Of a stretch of DNA of 64,000 nucleotides, positions 25,012-35,600 are shown one piece after another. Source of the stretch: Bacillus sp. FJAT-27245 (lineage in GTDB: Bacteria > Bacillota > Bacilli > Bacillales > Cytobacillaceae); the NCBI RefSeq assembly GCF_001273955.1, contig NZ_LIGI01000001.1, positions 1,029,064-1,093,063 of the forward strand, in the 5' to 3' direction. Both the position numbers and the translations under genes were made by a program. The stretch's first letter is position 1, and every line of letters begins with the position of its first letter. The notes under the pieces were generated by a model, which saw nothing but the letters and a program-made list of their open reading frames with translations, did no database searches and had not been told where the DNA came from.

Positions 25012-26159
25012 AAATATGTCATTTGACATCTGTGCACCCTTACACCGATATAAGAATCAACCTGAAGCAATGTGTATCCCTTGCCAGGGCTGGGCATGAG
25101 GTGTATTTACTCGCACCGGATGCCCCCGAGAAAACAATAAACGGGGTGCATCTCCGACGGCTTAGGGTTCATAATAAAAACCGTTTCGAAAGAATTGTGA
25201 AAAATAAACGATATATTTTGGCCCAGGTAAAAGCAATCGATGCGGATGTATACCACTTCCATGATCCCGAATTGATTTTTGTTGGCAGGGAGCTAAAAAA
25301 GCTCGGCAAGAAAGTGGTCTATGACGTCCATGAAGATTTGCCGATGCAAATTTACCGGAAACCATACATCCCTAATTTCCTGAAAAAGCCAATGTCGCTA
25401 GGCATTCAGATTGTGGAGAAGAATGCCTCCAGGAAGTTTGATCTCATATGCGCGGCGACTCCGCATATTAGCGAAAAGTTCGAAAAATACAACCCGCGAA
25501 GAATTGATGTGAAGAACTATCCAAAACTGGGAAAACAGCCTGCGGTTTTGAACCCGGTCTCCCAGGCAGAAAAGTATGTTTGCTATATAGGCGGATTGGC
25601 AGGGGACAGGGGCTTATATGTAATGGAAGAAGCCATCCGCCTGTCCAACTGCAACCTGTATCTGGCAGGCAATTTCCACAATCCTGCTGACAAAGCCAGA
25701 ATTGAAAAGATGAAAAACGAAAAAGTAAACTATGTTGGCTTTTTGGACAAGGAGGGCGTTGCCGGTTTACTGGGAAATTCATTGGCAGGCCTTGTCGTCC
25801 TTGAGGAAAATGAACCTTTTAAATATTCGCTTCCTGTCAAAATGTTTGAATATATGTCCGCTGGTATTCCCGTTATCTGCTCCGATTTTCCCTTATGGCG
25901 CGAAATCGTTGAAAAACATAATTGTGGCATTTGCGTCAACCCCGCTAATCCGAACGAGCTAAGCGAGGCGATTGGTTTCCTTCAGGAAAATCCCGCTTTG
26001 GCAAAACAGATGGGTGAGAACGGGCGCAGGGCTGTGGAAACCGAGTATAACTGGGAATCGGAGAGCAAAAAGCTCATTGACGCCTATGAACAACTGATTA
26101 ACGAAAATTTTTCAAAAGAGGTATATGTCCATGAAAATTCAAATGCTAGATCTATCTGA
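25008..26159 (+). CDS. Glycosyltransferase family 4
   Basis: 383 residues with a GT-B layout. N-terminal KICHLTSVHPYTDIRINLKQCVSLARAGHEVYLLAP is the acceptor half; the donor half has YIGGLAGDRGLYVMEEA, and the FKYSLPVKMFEYMSAGIPVICSD region with the E-x7-E-like sugar-nucleotide site. It transfers a sugar onto the lipid-linked oligosaccharide in the cytoplasm. The GTG start follows GAAGGAG and overlaps the polymerase stop (GTGA). The last 35 bases overlap the next gene. Confidence 0.88.
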   Translation: MKICHLTSVHPYTDIRINLKQCVSLARAGHEVYLLAPDAPEKTINGVHLRRLRVHNKNRFERIVKNKRYILAQVKAIDADVYHFHDPELIFVGRELKKLGKKVVYDVHEDLPMQIYRKPYIPNFLKKPMSLGIQIVEKNASRKFDLICAATPHISEKFEKYNPRRIDVKNYPKLGKQPAVLNPVSQAEKYVCYIGGLAGDRGLYVMEEAIRLSNCNLYLAGNFHNPADKARIEKMKNEKVNYVGFLDKEGVAGLLGNSLAGLVVLEENEPFKYSLPVKMFEYMSAGIPVICSDFPLWREIVEKHNCGICVNPANPNELSEAIGFLQENPALAKQMGENGRRAVETEYNWESESKKLIDAYEQLINENFSKEVYVHENSNARSI

Positions 26160-27288
26160 ACAATATCAATCAATGAGAGAAGAAATCCTTCAGACGATTG
26201 ATGAAGTCATGTCTTCTTCCCGTTTTATTCTAGGAGAAAATGTTAAGAAACTTGAGGGGGATGTAGCCAGGTACAGCGCTGCAGGCTACGGGATCGGGGT
26301 CGGAAACGGCAGCGATGCGATCCATATTGCCCTCCAGGCAGCCGGAGTCAAAGAAGGGGATGAGGTCATCACGACCGCGTTTACGTTCTTCGCGACAGGC
26401 GGGGCAATTGTCCGTGCCGGCGCAACCCCGGTTTATGTCGATATTGACCCGGTTACCTTTAACATCGATCCTTCCGAAATCGAAGCGGCGATTACCGCTA
26501 AAACAAAAGCAATCATCCCGGTTCATTTGTATGGACAAATGGCCGATATGGACAAAATCAAGGAAATAGCGGACAGGCATCAATTGGCGGTAATTGAAGA
26601 TGCGGCCCAGGCAATTGGAGCAAGATACAAGGGCTATAATGTTGGCGAACTTGGGACAGCGGCTACGTACAGCTTTTTCCCGACAAAGAATCTTGGAGCC
26701 TATGGGGACGGCGGCATGATTATTACGAGCAATGAGGACCTCGCTGAAAAAGCGCGTGTCATCCGTGTCCATGGAAGCAAGCCGAAATATTACCACCATG
26801 TACTGGGCTACAACAGCCGGCTTGATGAAATGCAGGCAGCAATCCTGAATGTGAAATTCCCGCATCTTGATAAGTGGTCGGAAGCCCGCCGTGCAAGGGC
26901 AGCCTATTATACCGAAAAGCTGAACGAACAATTGGCCGACGTCATTCAAACGCCAACTGAAAAAGAAGGAAATTATCACGTTTTCCACCAGTACACACTA
27001 AGGGTTCCGCATAGGGACGAACTGCAGAACTACCTGAAAGAGGCGGGCATTGCAACAATGATTTATTATCCGCTGCCATTGCATGTCCAGCCAGTATTCA
27101 AAAATCTTGGCTACAAGGAAGGCGACCTGCCGGAAACGGAAAAAGCCGCAAAAGAAGCCTTATCACTCCCAATGTATCCTGAATTGGAGCGGGAAGCACA
27201 AGATTATGTGATTAAAAAAATCGTAGAATTCTATACGAAACACCAGAATGATAACCAGCAAGAGGAACTTAAAGCGATTGGCCAGTAG
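26131..27288 (+). CDS. DegT/DnrJ/EryC1 sugar aminotransferase (WbpE-like)
   Basis: 385 residues from the ATG at 26131, eight bases after AGAGGT. PLP-dependent fold: GNGSDAIHIALQAAG, DVDIDP-like VYVDIDPVTFNID, IEDAAQAIGARYKG, and the PLP lysine in SFFPTKNLGAYGDGG. MLDLSEQYQSMREEI at the start is shared with WbpE/QdtB-type 3-aminotransferases. With the WbpA- and WbpB-like enzymes upstream it would install the 3-amino group on a UDP-uronic acid sugar; this assignment is inference from context. Confidence 0.85.
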   Translation: MKIQMLDLSEQYQSMREEILQTIDEVMSSSRFILGENVKKLEGDVARYSAAGYGIGVGNGSDAIHIALQAAGVKEGDEVITTAFTFFATGGAIVRAGATPVYVDIDPVTFNIDPSEIEAAITAKTKAIIPVHLYGQMADMDKIKEIADRHQLAVIEDAAQAIGARYKGYNVGELGTAATYSFFPTKNLGAYGDGGMIITSNEDLAEKARVIRVHGSKPKYYHHVLGYNSRLDEMQAAILNVKFPHLDKWSEARRARAAYYTEKLNEQLADVIQTPTEKEGNYHVFHQYTLRVPHRDELQNYLKEAGIATMIYYPLPLHVQPVFKNLGYKEGDLPETEKAAKEALSLPMYPELEREAQDYVIKKIVEFYTKHQNDNQQEELKAIGQ

Positions 27289-27315
27289 AAAGAAGAGAAG
27301 AAATGAGGTGCCTGA

Positions 27316-28554
27316 GTGAACATCTGGATATTTAACCATTATGCAACCGCTCCTACTCATGTAGGTGGAACGAGGCACTACGATTTAGCCAAGCATCTCA
27401 CCGATAAAGGATACAATGTTACAATCTTTGCTTCCTCCTTTAATCACTTTTCAAAAAAAGAGATGGTTTTCCAAGGAGAGAAAAGCGAATACAAATCAGA
27501 AATGATTGATGGAGTAAAGTATGTTTGGATTCATACTCCTCCATATGAAAGTATCGTGGGAAGAGTCAAAAATATCATGAGCTACACGTGGAAAAGCCAT
27601 AAAATTGGGAGAGCGGCTTGCGGCAAAAGCAAGCCCGACATCGTGATCGGCTCGAGCGTCCACCCGCTCGCAGCTATCGTAGGATACCTGATTGCCAGGA
27701 AAGCCGGGTGCAAATTCTATTTTGAAGAGCGGGACTTATGGCCCCAAACGTTCGTCGACTTTGGAAAGCTGTCGCCGGGAAATCCGGTGGCAGTCGCCCT
27801 GTACCGGCTGGAAAGCTTTTTATATAAAAAGGCGGACCGCATCATCGTCCTGTTTGATAAAGCAAAGTACTACATACAAGCGAGAGGCGTTAACCCGAAC
27901 AAGGTTATATACTTGCCAAATGGCGTGGATCTCTCAAAATACGACCAATTGGAAAAATCAGTCGAGACTGACATCCTGTTCAGTAAGCTAAAAGACAAGT
28001 TTGTTGTTGTCTATGCCGGCTCCCATGGTATTGCCAATGACCTGGAGCCAGTCATCGAGTTATTTTCACGCTTAAAAAACAATCCGGATTTGCATCTGCT
28101 CCTTATCGGCAATGGGCCGGAAAAAGGCAGGCTTATGGAAAAAGCTGAGCGGGAAGGGATCCGAAATATCACGTTTCACGATGCCATTCCGAAAACGGAA
28201 ATTCCTTACCTGTTGAGCAAGGCGCAGATGGGAATCCTCTCGATCATGGATTCGCCTCTTTATTATTGGGGTTTCAGCATGAACAAGATATATGACTATA
28301 TGGCAGCGGGCCTCCCGATTATCATGATTACTGACCCGGGCTTAATCGGGTCATTAAGCAGCCAAAGCGGCATCTATGCAAACAACGATATAGAAGAAAC
28401 TGCACACTGGCTCGAGGAGCATTACCGGAACCCTAAGCTATTGGAGCGGGAAGGAAACCAGCTCAAAAAATACGCTGAACAAAATTATTGTTGGGGAAAG
28501 CTCGCCGACAGCCTTGAAACGTTCATCGTAAATGATGTTAGTGGTGTGAAATAA
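27316..28554 (+). CDS. Glycosyltransferase family 4 (WbuB-like)
   Basis: 412 residues. N-terminal [28 protein letters not shown] is typical of WbuB-like N-acetyl-fucosamine or related amino-sugar transferases. [29 protein letters not shown] and [16 protein letters not shown] follow the GT-B order. The GTG start has GAGGTG upstream. It immediately precedes the EpsL-like gene (one base apart), so its acceptor is probably the lipid-linked sugar made by EpsL. Confidence 0.86.
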   Translation: MNIWIFNHYATAPTHVGGTRHYDLAKHLTDKGYNVTIFASSFNHFSKKEMVFQGEKSEYKSEMIDGVKYVWIHTPPYESIVGRVKNIMSYTWKSHKIGRAACGKSKPDIVIGSSVHPLAAIVGYLIARKAGCKFYFEERDLWPQTFVDFGKLSPGNPVAVALYRLESFLYKKADRIIVLFDKAKYYIQARGVNPNKVIYLPNGVDLSKYDQLEKSVETDILFSKLKDKFVVVYAGSHGIANDLEPVIELFSRLKNNPDLHLLLIGNGPEKGRLMEKAEREGIRNITFHDAIPKTEIPYLLSKAQMGILSIMDSPLYYWGFSMNKIYDYMAAGLPIIMITDPGLIGSLSSQSGIYANNDIEETAHWLEEHYRNPKLLEREGNQLKKYAEQNYCWGKLADSLETFIVNDVSGVK

Positions 28555-28555
28555 C

Positions 28556-29155
28556 ATGAAACGATTAGTTGATTTTACTTGTGCACTCATTGGATTAGCC
28601 TTCCTTTGGCCAGTTCTATTACTGACAGCCTTCCTTGTAAGGATAAAACTCGGCTCCCCGGTTCTTTTTAAACAGCAGCGCCCCGGCCTGCATGGCAAAC
28701 CGTTTCATGTGTATAAGTTCCGGACCATGACAGATGAGCGGGGGGAAGACGGGGAACTGCTCCCGGATGATGTGCGTCTGACGGGATTTGGCAAGATGCT
28801 GCGAAAATTGAGCCTCGATGAATTGCCGCAGCTGCTGAACGTATTGAAGGGCGATTTAAGCCTTGTCGGGCCACGCCCATTATTGATGGAATACCTTGAA
28901 CTCTATACAGAGGAGCAGGCGCGCCGACATGAGGTTCGCCCGGGAATCACTGGCTGGGCCCAGGTAAATGGGCGTAATGATATTTCCTGGGAAGAAAAGT
29001 TCGCGCTTGATGTGTGGTATGTCGATAACCGGTCTTTTTGGCTCGATATGAAAATTTTATTCATGACATTTTACAAGGTCGTTAAATCCGAAGGGATTAG
29101 CCAGCAGGGCATTGCTACCGTTGAAAAATTCAAGGGATCATCGGAACGGGGGTAA
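28556..29155 (+). CDS. epsL: Undecaprenyl-phosphate sugar-1-phosphate transferase (EpsL/PglC type)
   Basis: 199 residues, the small monotopic form. One N-terminal re-entrant hydrophobic segment ([23 protein letters not shown]), then [47 protein letters not shown] (catalytic D-E pair) and [14 protein letters not shown]. It transfers a sugar phosphate, probably of a bacillosamine-type sugar given its EpsM and EpsN neighbours, to the lipid carrier and starts the repeat unit. Weak ribosome site; probably coupled to the preceding stop one base away. Confidence 0.92.
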   Translation: MKRLVDFTCALIGLAFLWPVLLLTAFLVRIKLGSPVLFKQQRPGLHGKPFHVYKFRTMTDERGEDGELLPDDVRLTGFGKMLRKLSLDELPQLLNVLKGDLSLVGPRPLLMEYLELYTEEQARRHEVRPGITGWAQVNGRNDISWEEKFALDVWYVDNRSFWLDMKILFMTFYKVVKSEGISQQGIATVEKFKGSSERG

Positions 29156-29158
29156 ATC

Positions 29159-29797
29159 ATGATAAAACTATGCATCATTGGCCAGGGCGGCCACAGCAAA
29201 GTAGTCGAAGATATTGTTCTCTCGTCGAATGAATATAAAATAGCAGCACGCCTTGATAACAAATTTAATTATGTCGAGCAAAAAGATGGGATAGTGTATG
29301 GCCCGGTTTTCCTGGCGAAGGAACTTTCGCAAACCGACAAGAGTATGAAGTTTGTACTTGCCATAGGAGATAATGAAGCCCGGAAAAAGATTTCCGGGGA
29401 GCTTTCATTGCCGCTGGACCGTTATGCTGTCCTTGCACATCCAACTGCTGTAGTCAGCATGTCGGCAAGGATTGGCAACGGGACGGTCATCATGCCCAAC
29501 TGCATCGTGAATGCAGCTGCTACAGTTGGTAATCATGCAATCCTAAATACCGGTTCCGTGATTGAACACGATACGATTCTGGAAGATTACACTCATGTGA
29601 GTCCGAATGCCGCTTTAACAGGCGGGGTTCGAGTTGGGGAAGGAACGCAGATTGGGGTCGGCGCAACTGTCATACCAGGCATCCAAATTGGCGACTGGTG
29701 CATGGTAGGGGCCGGAGCAACTGTCATCAATCCTGTAAATCACTTTGAAACCGTAGCAGGAACACCGGCAAAACCAATTACTAAGGTAAGGGTGTGA
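29159..29797 (+). CDS. epsM: Sugar O/N-acetyltransferase (EpsM/PglD/NeuD type)
   Basis: 212 residues. An N-terminal Rossmann-like domain (KLCIIGQGGHSKVVEDIV) is joined to a left-handed beta helix of hexapeptide repeats (ARIGNGTVIMPNCIVNAAATVGN, TQIGVGATVIPGIQIGDWC). The conserved acid-base His is in SVIEHDTIL. It would acetylate the 4-amino group of the UDP-sugar made by EpsC and EpsN. GGGGG precedes the ATG, three bases after epsL. Confidence 0.92.
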   Translation: MIKLCIIGQGGHSKVVEDIVLSSNEYKIAARLDNKFNYVEQKDGIVYGPVFLAKELSQTDKSMKFVLAIGDNEARKKISGELSLPLDRYAVLAHPTAVVSMSARIGNGTVIMPNCIVNAAATVGNHAILNTGSVIEHDTILEDYTHVSPNAALTGGVRVGEGTQIGVGATVIPGIQIGDWCMVGAGATVINPVNHFETVAGTPAKPITKVRV

Positions 29798-29803
29798 TAC
29801 TGA

Positions 29804-30958
29804 ATGATCGTTAAACAAAAACAAAAAAGAATTTACCTATCTTCCCCACACATGAGCGGACGGGAGCAATCTTATATCCAGGAGGCTTTTGAAACAAACT
29901 GGATTGCCCCATTGGGCCCGAATGTCAATGCGTTTGAAGAGGAAATTGCCGCTTATGCCGGTGTGAATGGCGCGGCAGCGGTCAGTTCGGGAACTGCTGC
30001 AATCCACCTGGCACTGGAACTTTTGGAGATTGGCAGGGGTGACCGGGTGTTTTGTTCGTCGTTAACCTTTATGGCCAGTGCAAACCCGATTCTCTATCAG
30101 GGAGGGGAGCCTGTTTTTATTGACTCGGAGCCCGACACCTGGAATATGTGCCCAAAGGCATTGAAACGGGCGTTTAAAATAGCCGCCAAAACAAATAAGC
30201 TCCCAAAAGCCGTAATTGTCGTCAACCTTTATGGGCAAAGCGCCAAGATGGATGAAATTTCGGCCATCTGCAATGAATACGAAGTACCGTTCATTGAAGA
30301 TGCGGCTGAATCGCTTGGGTCTGAATATAAAGGAAGAAAAAGTGGCAGCTTTGGGAAATTTGGCATCTTTTCGTTTAATGGAAATAAAATCATCACCACG
30401 TCAGGAGGGGGCATGCTTATCTCCGATGATATAGCTGCTTTGGAAAGAGCGAGGTTTTTAGCTACGCAGGCGCGTGACCCCGCTCCTCACTATCAGCATA
30501 GCACGGTAGGGTTTAACTATCGGATGAGCAATATCCTCGCTGGAGTCGGGCGTGCCCAGCTCGAGGTCCTTGATGCACGGGTTGAGGCAAGAAGGGCCGT
30601 TTTCAACAGGTATGCTGAAGCACTTAGGGGCATCCGTGGGCTCAAATTTATGCCTGAACTGGAAGGAACCATGTCAAATCGGTGGCTCACGACATTTACA
30701 CTTGACCAAAGCGTTTCTGGCGTTTCTCCGATGGAGCTCATCAACAGTCTTGCTGAAGAAAATATTGAAGCCCGCCCGGTTTGGAAACCGCTCCATTTGC
30801 AGCCGGTTTTCGATGGAGTCGACTATTACCCGCATGAGCCAGGGAATTGTGTGTCATCGGCTTTATTCAGGAACGGTGTTTGCCTGCCTTCGGGCTCGAA
30901 TATGACATTGGATGAACAGGAACGGGTCATAGAAGCGGTAAAGGATGCGTTTAACTGA
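29804..30958 (+). CDS. epsN: Sugar 4-aminotransferase (EpsN/PglE type)
   Basis: 384 residues. DegT family with N-terminal RIYLSSPHMSGREQSYIQEAFETNWIAPLGPNV, a signature of EpsN/PglE. PLP contacts are seen in SSGTAAIHLAL, EDAAESLGSEYKG and the Schiff-base lysine in FSFNGNKIITTSGGG. It should convert the 4-keto sugar from EpsC to the 4-amino sugar. Last gene of the operon, with a terminator 10 bases after its stop. Confidence 0.93.
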   Translation: MIVKQKQKRIYLSSPHMSGREQSYIQEAFETNWIAPLGPNVNAFEEEIAAYAGVNGAAAVSSGTAAIHLALELLEIGRGDRVFCSSLTFMASANPILYQGGEPVFIDSEPDTWNMCPKALKRAFKIAAKTNKLPKAVIVVNLYGQSAKMDEISAICNEYEVPFIEDAAESLGSEYKGRKSGSFGKFGIFSFNGNKIITTSGGGMLISDDIAALERARFLATQARDPAPHYQHSTVGFNYRMSNILAGVGRAQLEVLDARVEARRAVFNRYAEALRGIRGLKFMPELEGTMSNRWLTTFTLDQSVSGVSPMELINSLAEENIEARPVWKPLHLQPVFDGVDYYPHEPGNCVSSALFRNGVCLPSGSNMTLDEQERVIEAVKDAFN

Positions 30959-30965
30959 TCCATTA

Positions 30966-30999
30966 AAATAAGGAGGCCGTAGACAGGCCTCCTCTTTGC
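30966..30999 (+). terminator. Terminator of the polysaccharide operon
   Basis: AGGAGGCC at 30971-30978 pairs with GGCCTCCT at 30986-30993, followed by a short T run. Confidence 0.75.
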
Positions 31000-31072
31000 A
31001 TTTTAAACTACGATTCTATCAACATCCAAGATGGTTTAAATGGACCTCTTGTTTGTTTGGCCGGTTCAAAGA

Positions 31073-31114
31073 AAAAGCCATGCCCCTAGGTGTCCATGGG
31101 CATGGCTTTTATAA
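31073..31114. terminator. Bidirectional terminator before lytR-like gene
   Basis: AAAAGCCATGCCC pairs with GGGCATGGCTTTT around CTAGGTGTCCAT. It ends the minus-strand LCP gene and can catch readthrough from the operon. Confidence 0.85.
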
Positions 31115-31142
31115 AAATAGCTTTTGAGGTTTTCCGTGAGAT

Positions 31143-32111
31143 TCAATTAGCTTCAGCGCTTGCGGTTTTCTTGCTCGATTCAATATTCAAATGTTCATTG
31201 AGCATCAGTGAGAGCTTTTGCCGCTCTTCATTAGGTACATCATAATAATAGACTCCGTTTTTATTCATATCGTTTCCGCTTATCTGGATGCGATCAAGGT
31301 TTTTTCTCGCCTTGGAATAGTTTTTTTGGATATTCTTCATCTCATTGAAGGTTAAATTTGTTTTCAGGTTATCGCCAATAACCTCTAAAATATTTCGGTA
31401 ATTTGTGAGTGTTTTTACGTTTGCAGCTTCCTTAATAAACGCCTGGATGACTTTTTGCTGCCGTTCCTGGCGGCCGAAATCCCCTTTTGGATCGAGATGG
31501 CGCATTTGCGTGAATTTAAGGGCTTCCTCTCCATTCAAATGCAGCTTCCCTACAGGAAAGTGAAACTTGCCGTATGAAAAATCGAGTGTGTTATTCACCG
31601 TTACACCGCCTACAGCATCGACCAGGTCCTCGAAACCATTGGTGTTAACCGCGATGAAGTAATCGATTGGGACATCGAGGAAATTTTCAATTGTTTTAAT
31701 GCTCATATCCACTCCACCGTATGTATAGGCATGGTTGATTTTATCCTCTACCCCTTTTCCGATAATTTTCGCATATGTATCACGGGGAATGCTGACCAAT
31801 TTAATCGATTCCTCATCGGGGTTAATTGTGAGCAGCATGAGCGAATCCGGGCGTCCACGGTCTCCTTCACGCTGGTCAACCCCTAATAATAAGACCGAGA
31901 AGGGATCCCGTTTTGTTAAATCAATCTGGCGGTGGGCATTTTTTCCCCTATTCAGGGGTTCATGTGTTTGTTTTAGTGTGGTGGCTATCGAATGATAGAC
32001 AGAGTAACCGTACACAGCTGCCCCTGCGAATAAAAGCAGGATGAGGGCGAGCGTAATTCGAAAACCTTTTTTTCGTTTGTTCGTTTTTGGTGACTTGTTT
32101 TCTTTTTCCAT
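31143..32111 (-). CDS. LytR-CpsA-Psr (LCP) family transferase
   Basis: 322 residues with a short cytoplasmic tail, one membrane helix (FRITLALILLLFAGAAVYGYSVY) and an extracellular LCP domain: FSVLLLGVDQREGDRGRPDSLMLLTINPDE, SIPRDTYAKI, INHAYTYGG, and the arginine-rich FTQMRHLDPKGDFGRQERQQ. Family knowledge: LCP proteins move lipid-linked glycopolymers onto peptidoglycan. Lying tail-to-tail with the polysaccharide operon, it may attach that polymer to the wall. GGAAGTG precedes the ATG. Confidence 0.93.
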   Translation of the reverse strand: MEKENKSPKTNKRKKGFRITLALILLLFAGAAVYGYSVYHSIATTLKQTHEPLNRGKNAHRQIDLTKRDPFSVLLLGVDQREGDRGRPDSLMLLTINPDEESIKLVSIPRDTYAKIIGKGVEDKINHAYTYGGVDMSIKTIENFLDVPIDYFIAVNTNGFEDLVDAVGGVTVNNTLDFSYGKFHFPVGKLHLNGEEALKFTQMRHLDPKGDFGRQERQQKVIQAFIKEAANVKTLTNYRNILEVIGDNLKTNLTFNEMKNIQKNYSKARKNLDRIQISGNDMNKNGVYYYDVPNEERQKLSLMLNEHLNIESSKKTASAEAN

Positions 32112-32689
32112 TATTACACTTCCTTTGATGCACTCTAGGTTAATTGTATCATTCGGGACAGCTTAACGTTATTCGACGAAATGACTAGTAAAACCCCAAT
32201 ATTCCGGAAAAATCACTATCACTAGGGAAAAATCCCTGGGAGAGAGGTCCTTTTTATCATTAAAAATTTTTCCGCTATATTAATGGCTTGTTAACTATAT
32301 GTTACGAAAGAGTGATTCTTTTTGAAAAACCGGCCTTTGGATCGAGTAAATGGTGTTTTTAGGGAATGGAATTCTGATGGGATAAGGGATATCAAGGGTT
32401 ATGCTACATAAGTACCAGGAGCGTGATTTCAACAGATAAATGTGGTTCGTTTATAGTTCCTTTTGCTGAGATGCACGAACGGCGTTTTTCAAAATGAATA
32501 AATAAGCATATATCAAACAATCGAACCTCAGTGGTACGGTTGATATGGCTATAAAGGAAATAGAAGACTCAAACATGCCAAAATTCCTTCAAAATTGAAG
32601 AACAGATTTATTTTGGAAAATGTTTAGGAATCTTCCATAAGTAGGCCCTATAAAAGAGTGGGGCAAAATGACTCGAGGCAGGTAAATAA
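32112..32689. other. Intergenic region between divergent genes
   Basis: 578 bases, AT-rich, without a supported gene, terminator or clear repeat. It must contain the promoters of the LCP gene (minus) and the trifunctional synthase gene (plus). Confidence 0.5.
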
Positions 32690-35600
32690 ATGAAGAAACG
32701 ATTTCAATTCAAAAGGGATAAAAGTAGGAACATGGATGTAACGGGTGAACGTGGCGATAAGGATTTCATTTTTGAAAGTGAATCAAGTAAACGCTGGAAT
32801 GTGATGGTCTTTTTCTGTGCTTCCTTTGCCGCACTGTTCGCGCTTGCGATCTTTTTTTCCGGCCTAGGCCTTTATTTTAATCCTGTGATGCCAAAACTGG
32901 AAATGAAGGTAGCCGATGAATTTAACGTTATTGCACCATCGGAGTCGCGGGCGGCCGCACTGCCTGATCCATCCGAACAGGATGTCAGTTTTTTTCAAAA
33001 AAAAGTCACGTATAACAAGGATGTTTATGCTTTTTATGTGAATTGGGACAGCAACAGTGAACAGTCGCTTAAGGAGCATAGTGATGAAATTGATGTGCTG
33101 GTTCCGCAATGGCTGCGCCTGAATGAGGACCTTGGGGTAGAGAGCGAGATCGATCCGGACATCGTAAAGTTTGCGAACGAGAAGGGGATGAAGATTACCC
33201 CTTTGCTACATAACATACAGGATGGCAAGTGGAGCCGGGAAAGGGTAAGTGCCTTGTTGAATTCGCCAGGGGAACGGGCGAAGTTGATAAGTAATCTGCA
33301 TGCTCTTATTAAAAAAAATGGCTTTGATGGAATCAATATTGACTTTGAAAATCTGGACAGGTCCGACCGGGATGAATTGACGCAGTTTATGAGGGAATTG
33401 TATGGGGTGTTCCATGCGGATGGGCTTACCGTCTCGATGGATGTCGCCGCTGCAAATCCTGCGTATGATTATCGGCAGCTGGAAAAGCATGTGGACCGGT
33501 TGATTGTGATGGCCTACGATGAGAATGTCGACTCACCGGGTCCGATTGCTTCGAACGCCTGGTTTAAAAGTATTCTGGAGAAATTGCCTAAGGATAAGCT
33601 TATCGTGGCCCTGGGGAATTACGGCTATGATTGGGAGTGGGAAAGCCAGGAGCCGGGGGAGGCCGTTTCTTTTGATGATATTACGAGGCTTGCCGGAAAA
33701 GCAGGCTTGAACATCCAGTGGGATGATATTAGCCAAAACCCATATGTGAAATATACGAAAAACGGTGAAGTGCATGAAGTGTGGTTTCTTGACAGTGCAA
33801 CTTTCTACAATCAGCTGAAACTTTCCGAAGAGGCCGGTGCGAAAGGGATTGCCCTCTGGCGCCTTGGAGCAGAGGACCCCTCGGTGTGGGATATCTTGAA
33901 GGGGAATAAGCTTGAAAATATGCAAACGGTCAAAAATGGCGGGAACATTTTCAGCAAGGGGCAAGGGAATATTTACAGGGCCTCGGAAAGCAGGGAGGAA
34001 GGAAGGCGCAGCTTTTCGTTCGATAAGCAAGGCTTCATTACGAATGAATCGTATATTTCCAATCCTAGGGCATATGAGTTTGAGCGGTTAAGCAAAGCGA
34101 ATGGGAAGGAAATTGTTTTGACGTTTGATGATGGGCCAACCCCCGAATATACGGAAAAAATCTTGAAAATCCTGAAAGAACAAGGAATACCTGCGACGTT
34201 CTTTTTGATTGGGAAAAATGCGGCCCTCCATCAGGACATCGTGAAACAGATGGTTAAGGATGGCCATGAGGTTGGCAGCCATACGTTTACACATCCGAAT
34301 ACAAAGAATCTGTCCAAGGAAAAGTTGAAGTTCGAGTTGAATGGTGCCCAGCGAGTGATTCAGGGGATTACCGGCCATACTACTTTGCTCTATCGTTCTC
34401 CTTTGGGAGATGAAGAGGCAAAATATTTTCCGGAGCATTTCGAACGGATGAAGAATGTGACGGAAATGGGTTATATAACTGTAAACTATGATGTTGATTC
34501 TAGGGACTGGGAGCTTCGTGACAAGGATGCGATTGTGGATAAAGTCCTGAAACAGGCTTCCGGCGGAGATATTATTTTGCTTCATGACGGCGGCGGGGAC
34601 AGGCAGGCAACGGTTGAAGCCCTGCCAATCATCATTGAACAATTAAAGAGCAAGGGATATACATTTACGACTGTCGGTGAGCTGATAGGCCAAAATAAGA
34701 ACAATGTCATGCCCGCTGTGGCCGATGTGGAAAAACCGATTGTCCATAGTTCGAAACTCGTTCTTTGGGGGGCCGCGCATTTTAAAACAATAACCGTGGG
34801 GTTGCTGATCGGTTTCATGCTTGTTCTCGCTCTTCGGCTTTTGGTCCTAGGCTTTTTGGCTATAAAGCATAAAAAGCAAGTTGTGCGGCGGCAGGTTAGC
34901 CAGGGAGAGAGTTTTACTCCTTTAGTCAGTGTTGTCATTCCTGCGTACAATGAAGAAAGAGTGATAAAAAAGACGATTGAGTCGATCATGGATAGCGACT
35001 ATCCGAATCTTGAAATCATCGTCGTCGATGACGGCTCGAAGGATGGGACTTCCCTTACAGTGGAGGGGAATTTCTCAGAACACGATAATGTCCGGCTAGT
35101 GCGTAAAAAAAATGGCGGAAAAGCGTCTGCACTCAATGAAGGAACGAAAAAGGCGAATGGGGAAATCCTCGTCGTTGTGGATGCCGATACAAGTGTCACC
35201 CGTGAAACAATTTCTATGTTAGTGGGCCACTTCGAGGACGGAGCGATGGCGGCGGTTTCAGGGAATGTCCGTGTTGGAAACAGGCGGAACCTGCTAACGG
35301 TTTGGCAGCACATTGAGTATGTGACCGGTTTTAATATCGAAAAACGTGCTTTTGCCACGCAAAACTGCCTTACGGTTGTACCCGGAGCGATTGGTGCCTG
35401 GAGGAAACAGGTCGTTGAGAAGCTCGGCTATTTTTCCGATGATACCCTGGCTGAAGATACGGACATGACCTTGAAGATCCTTCGTGGAGGCTATAAAGTA
35501 ACGATTGAAGAAAAAGCGTTGGCCTATACCGAGGCGCCTAAAACCTTGCGTGATTTCCTTAAACAGCGTTTCAGGTGGACATTCGGGACGTTGCAATGCT

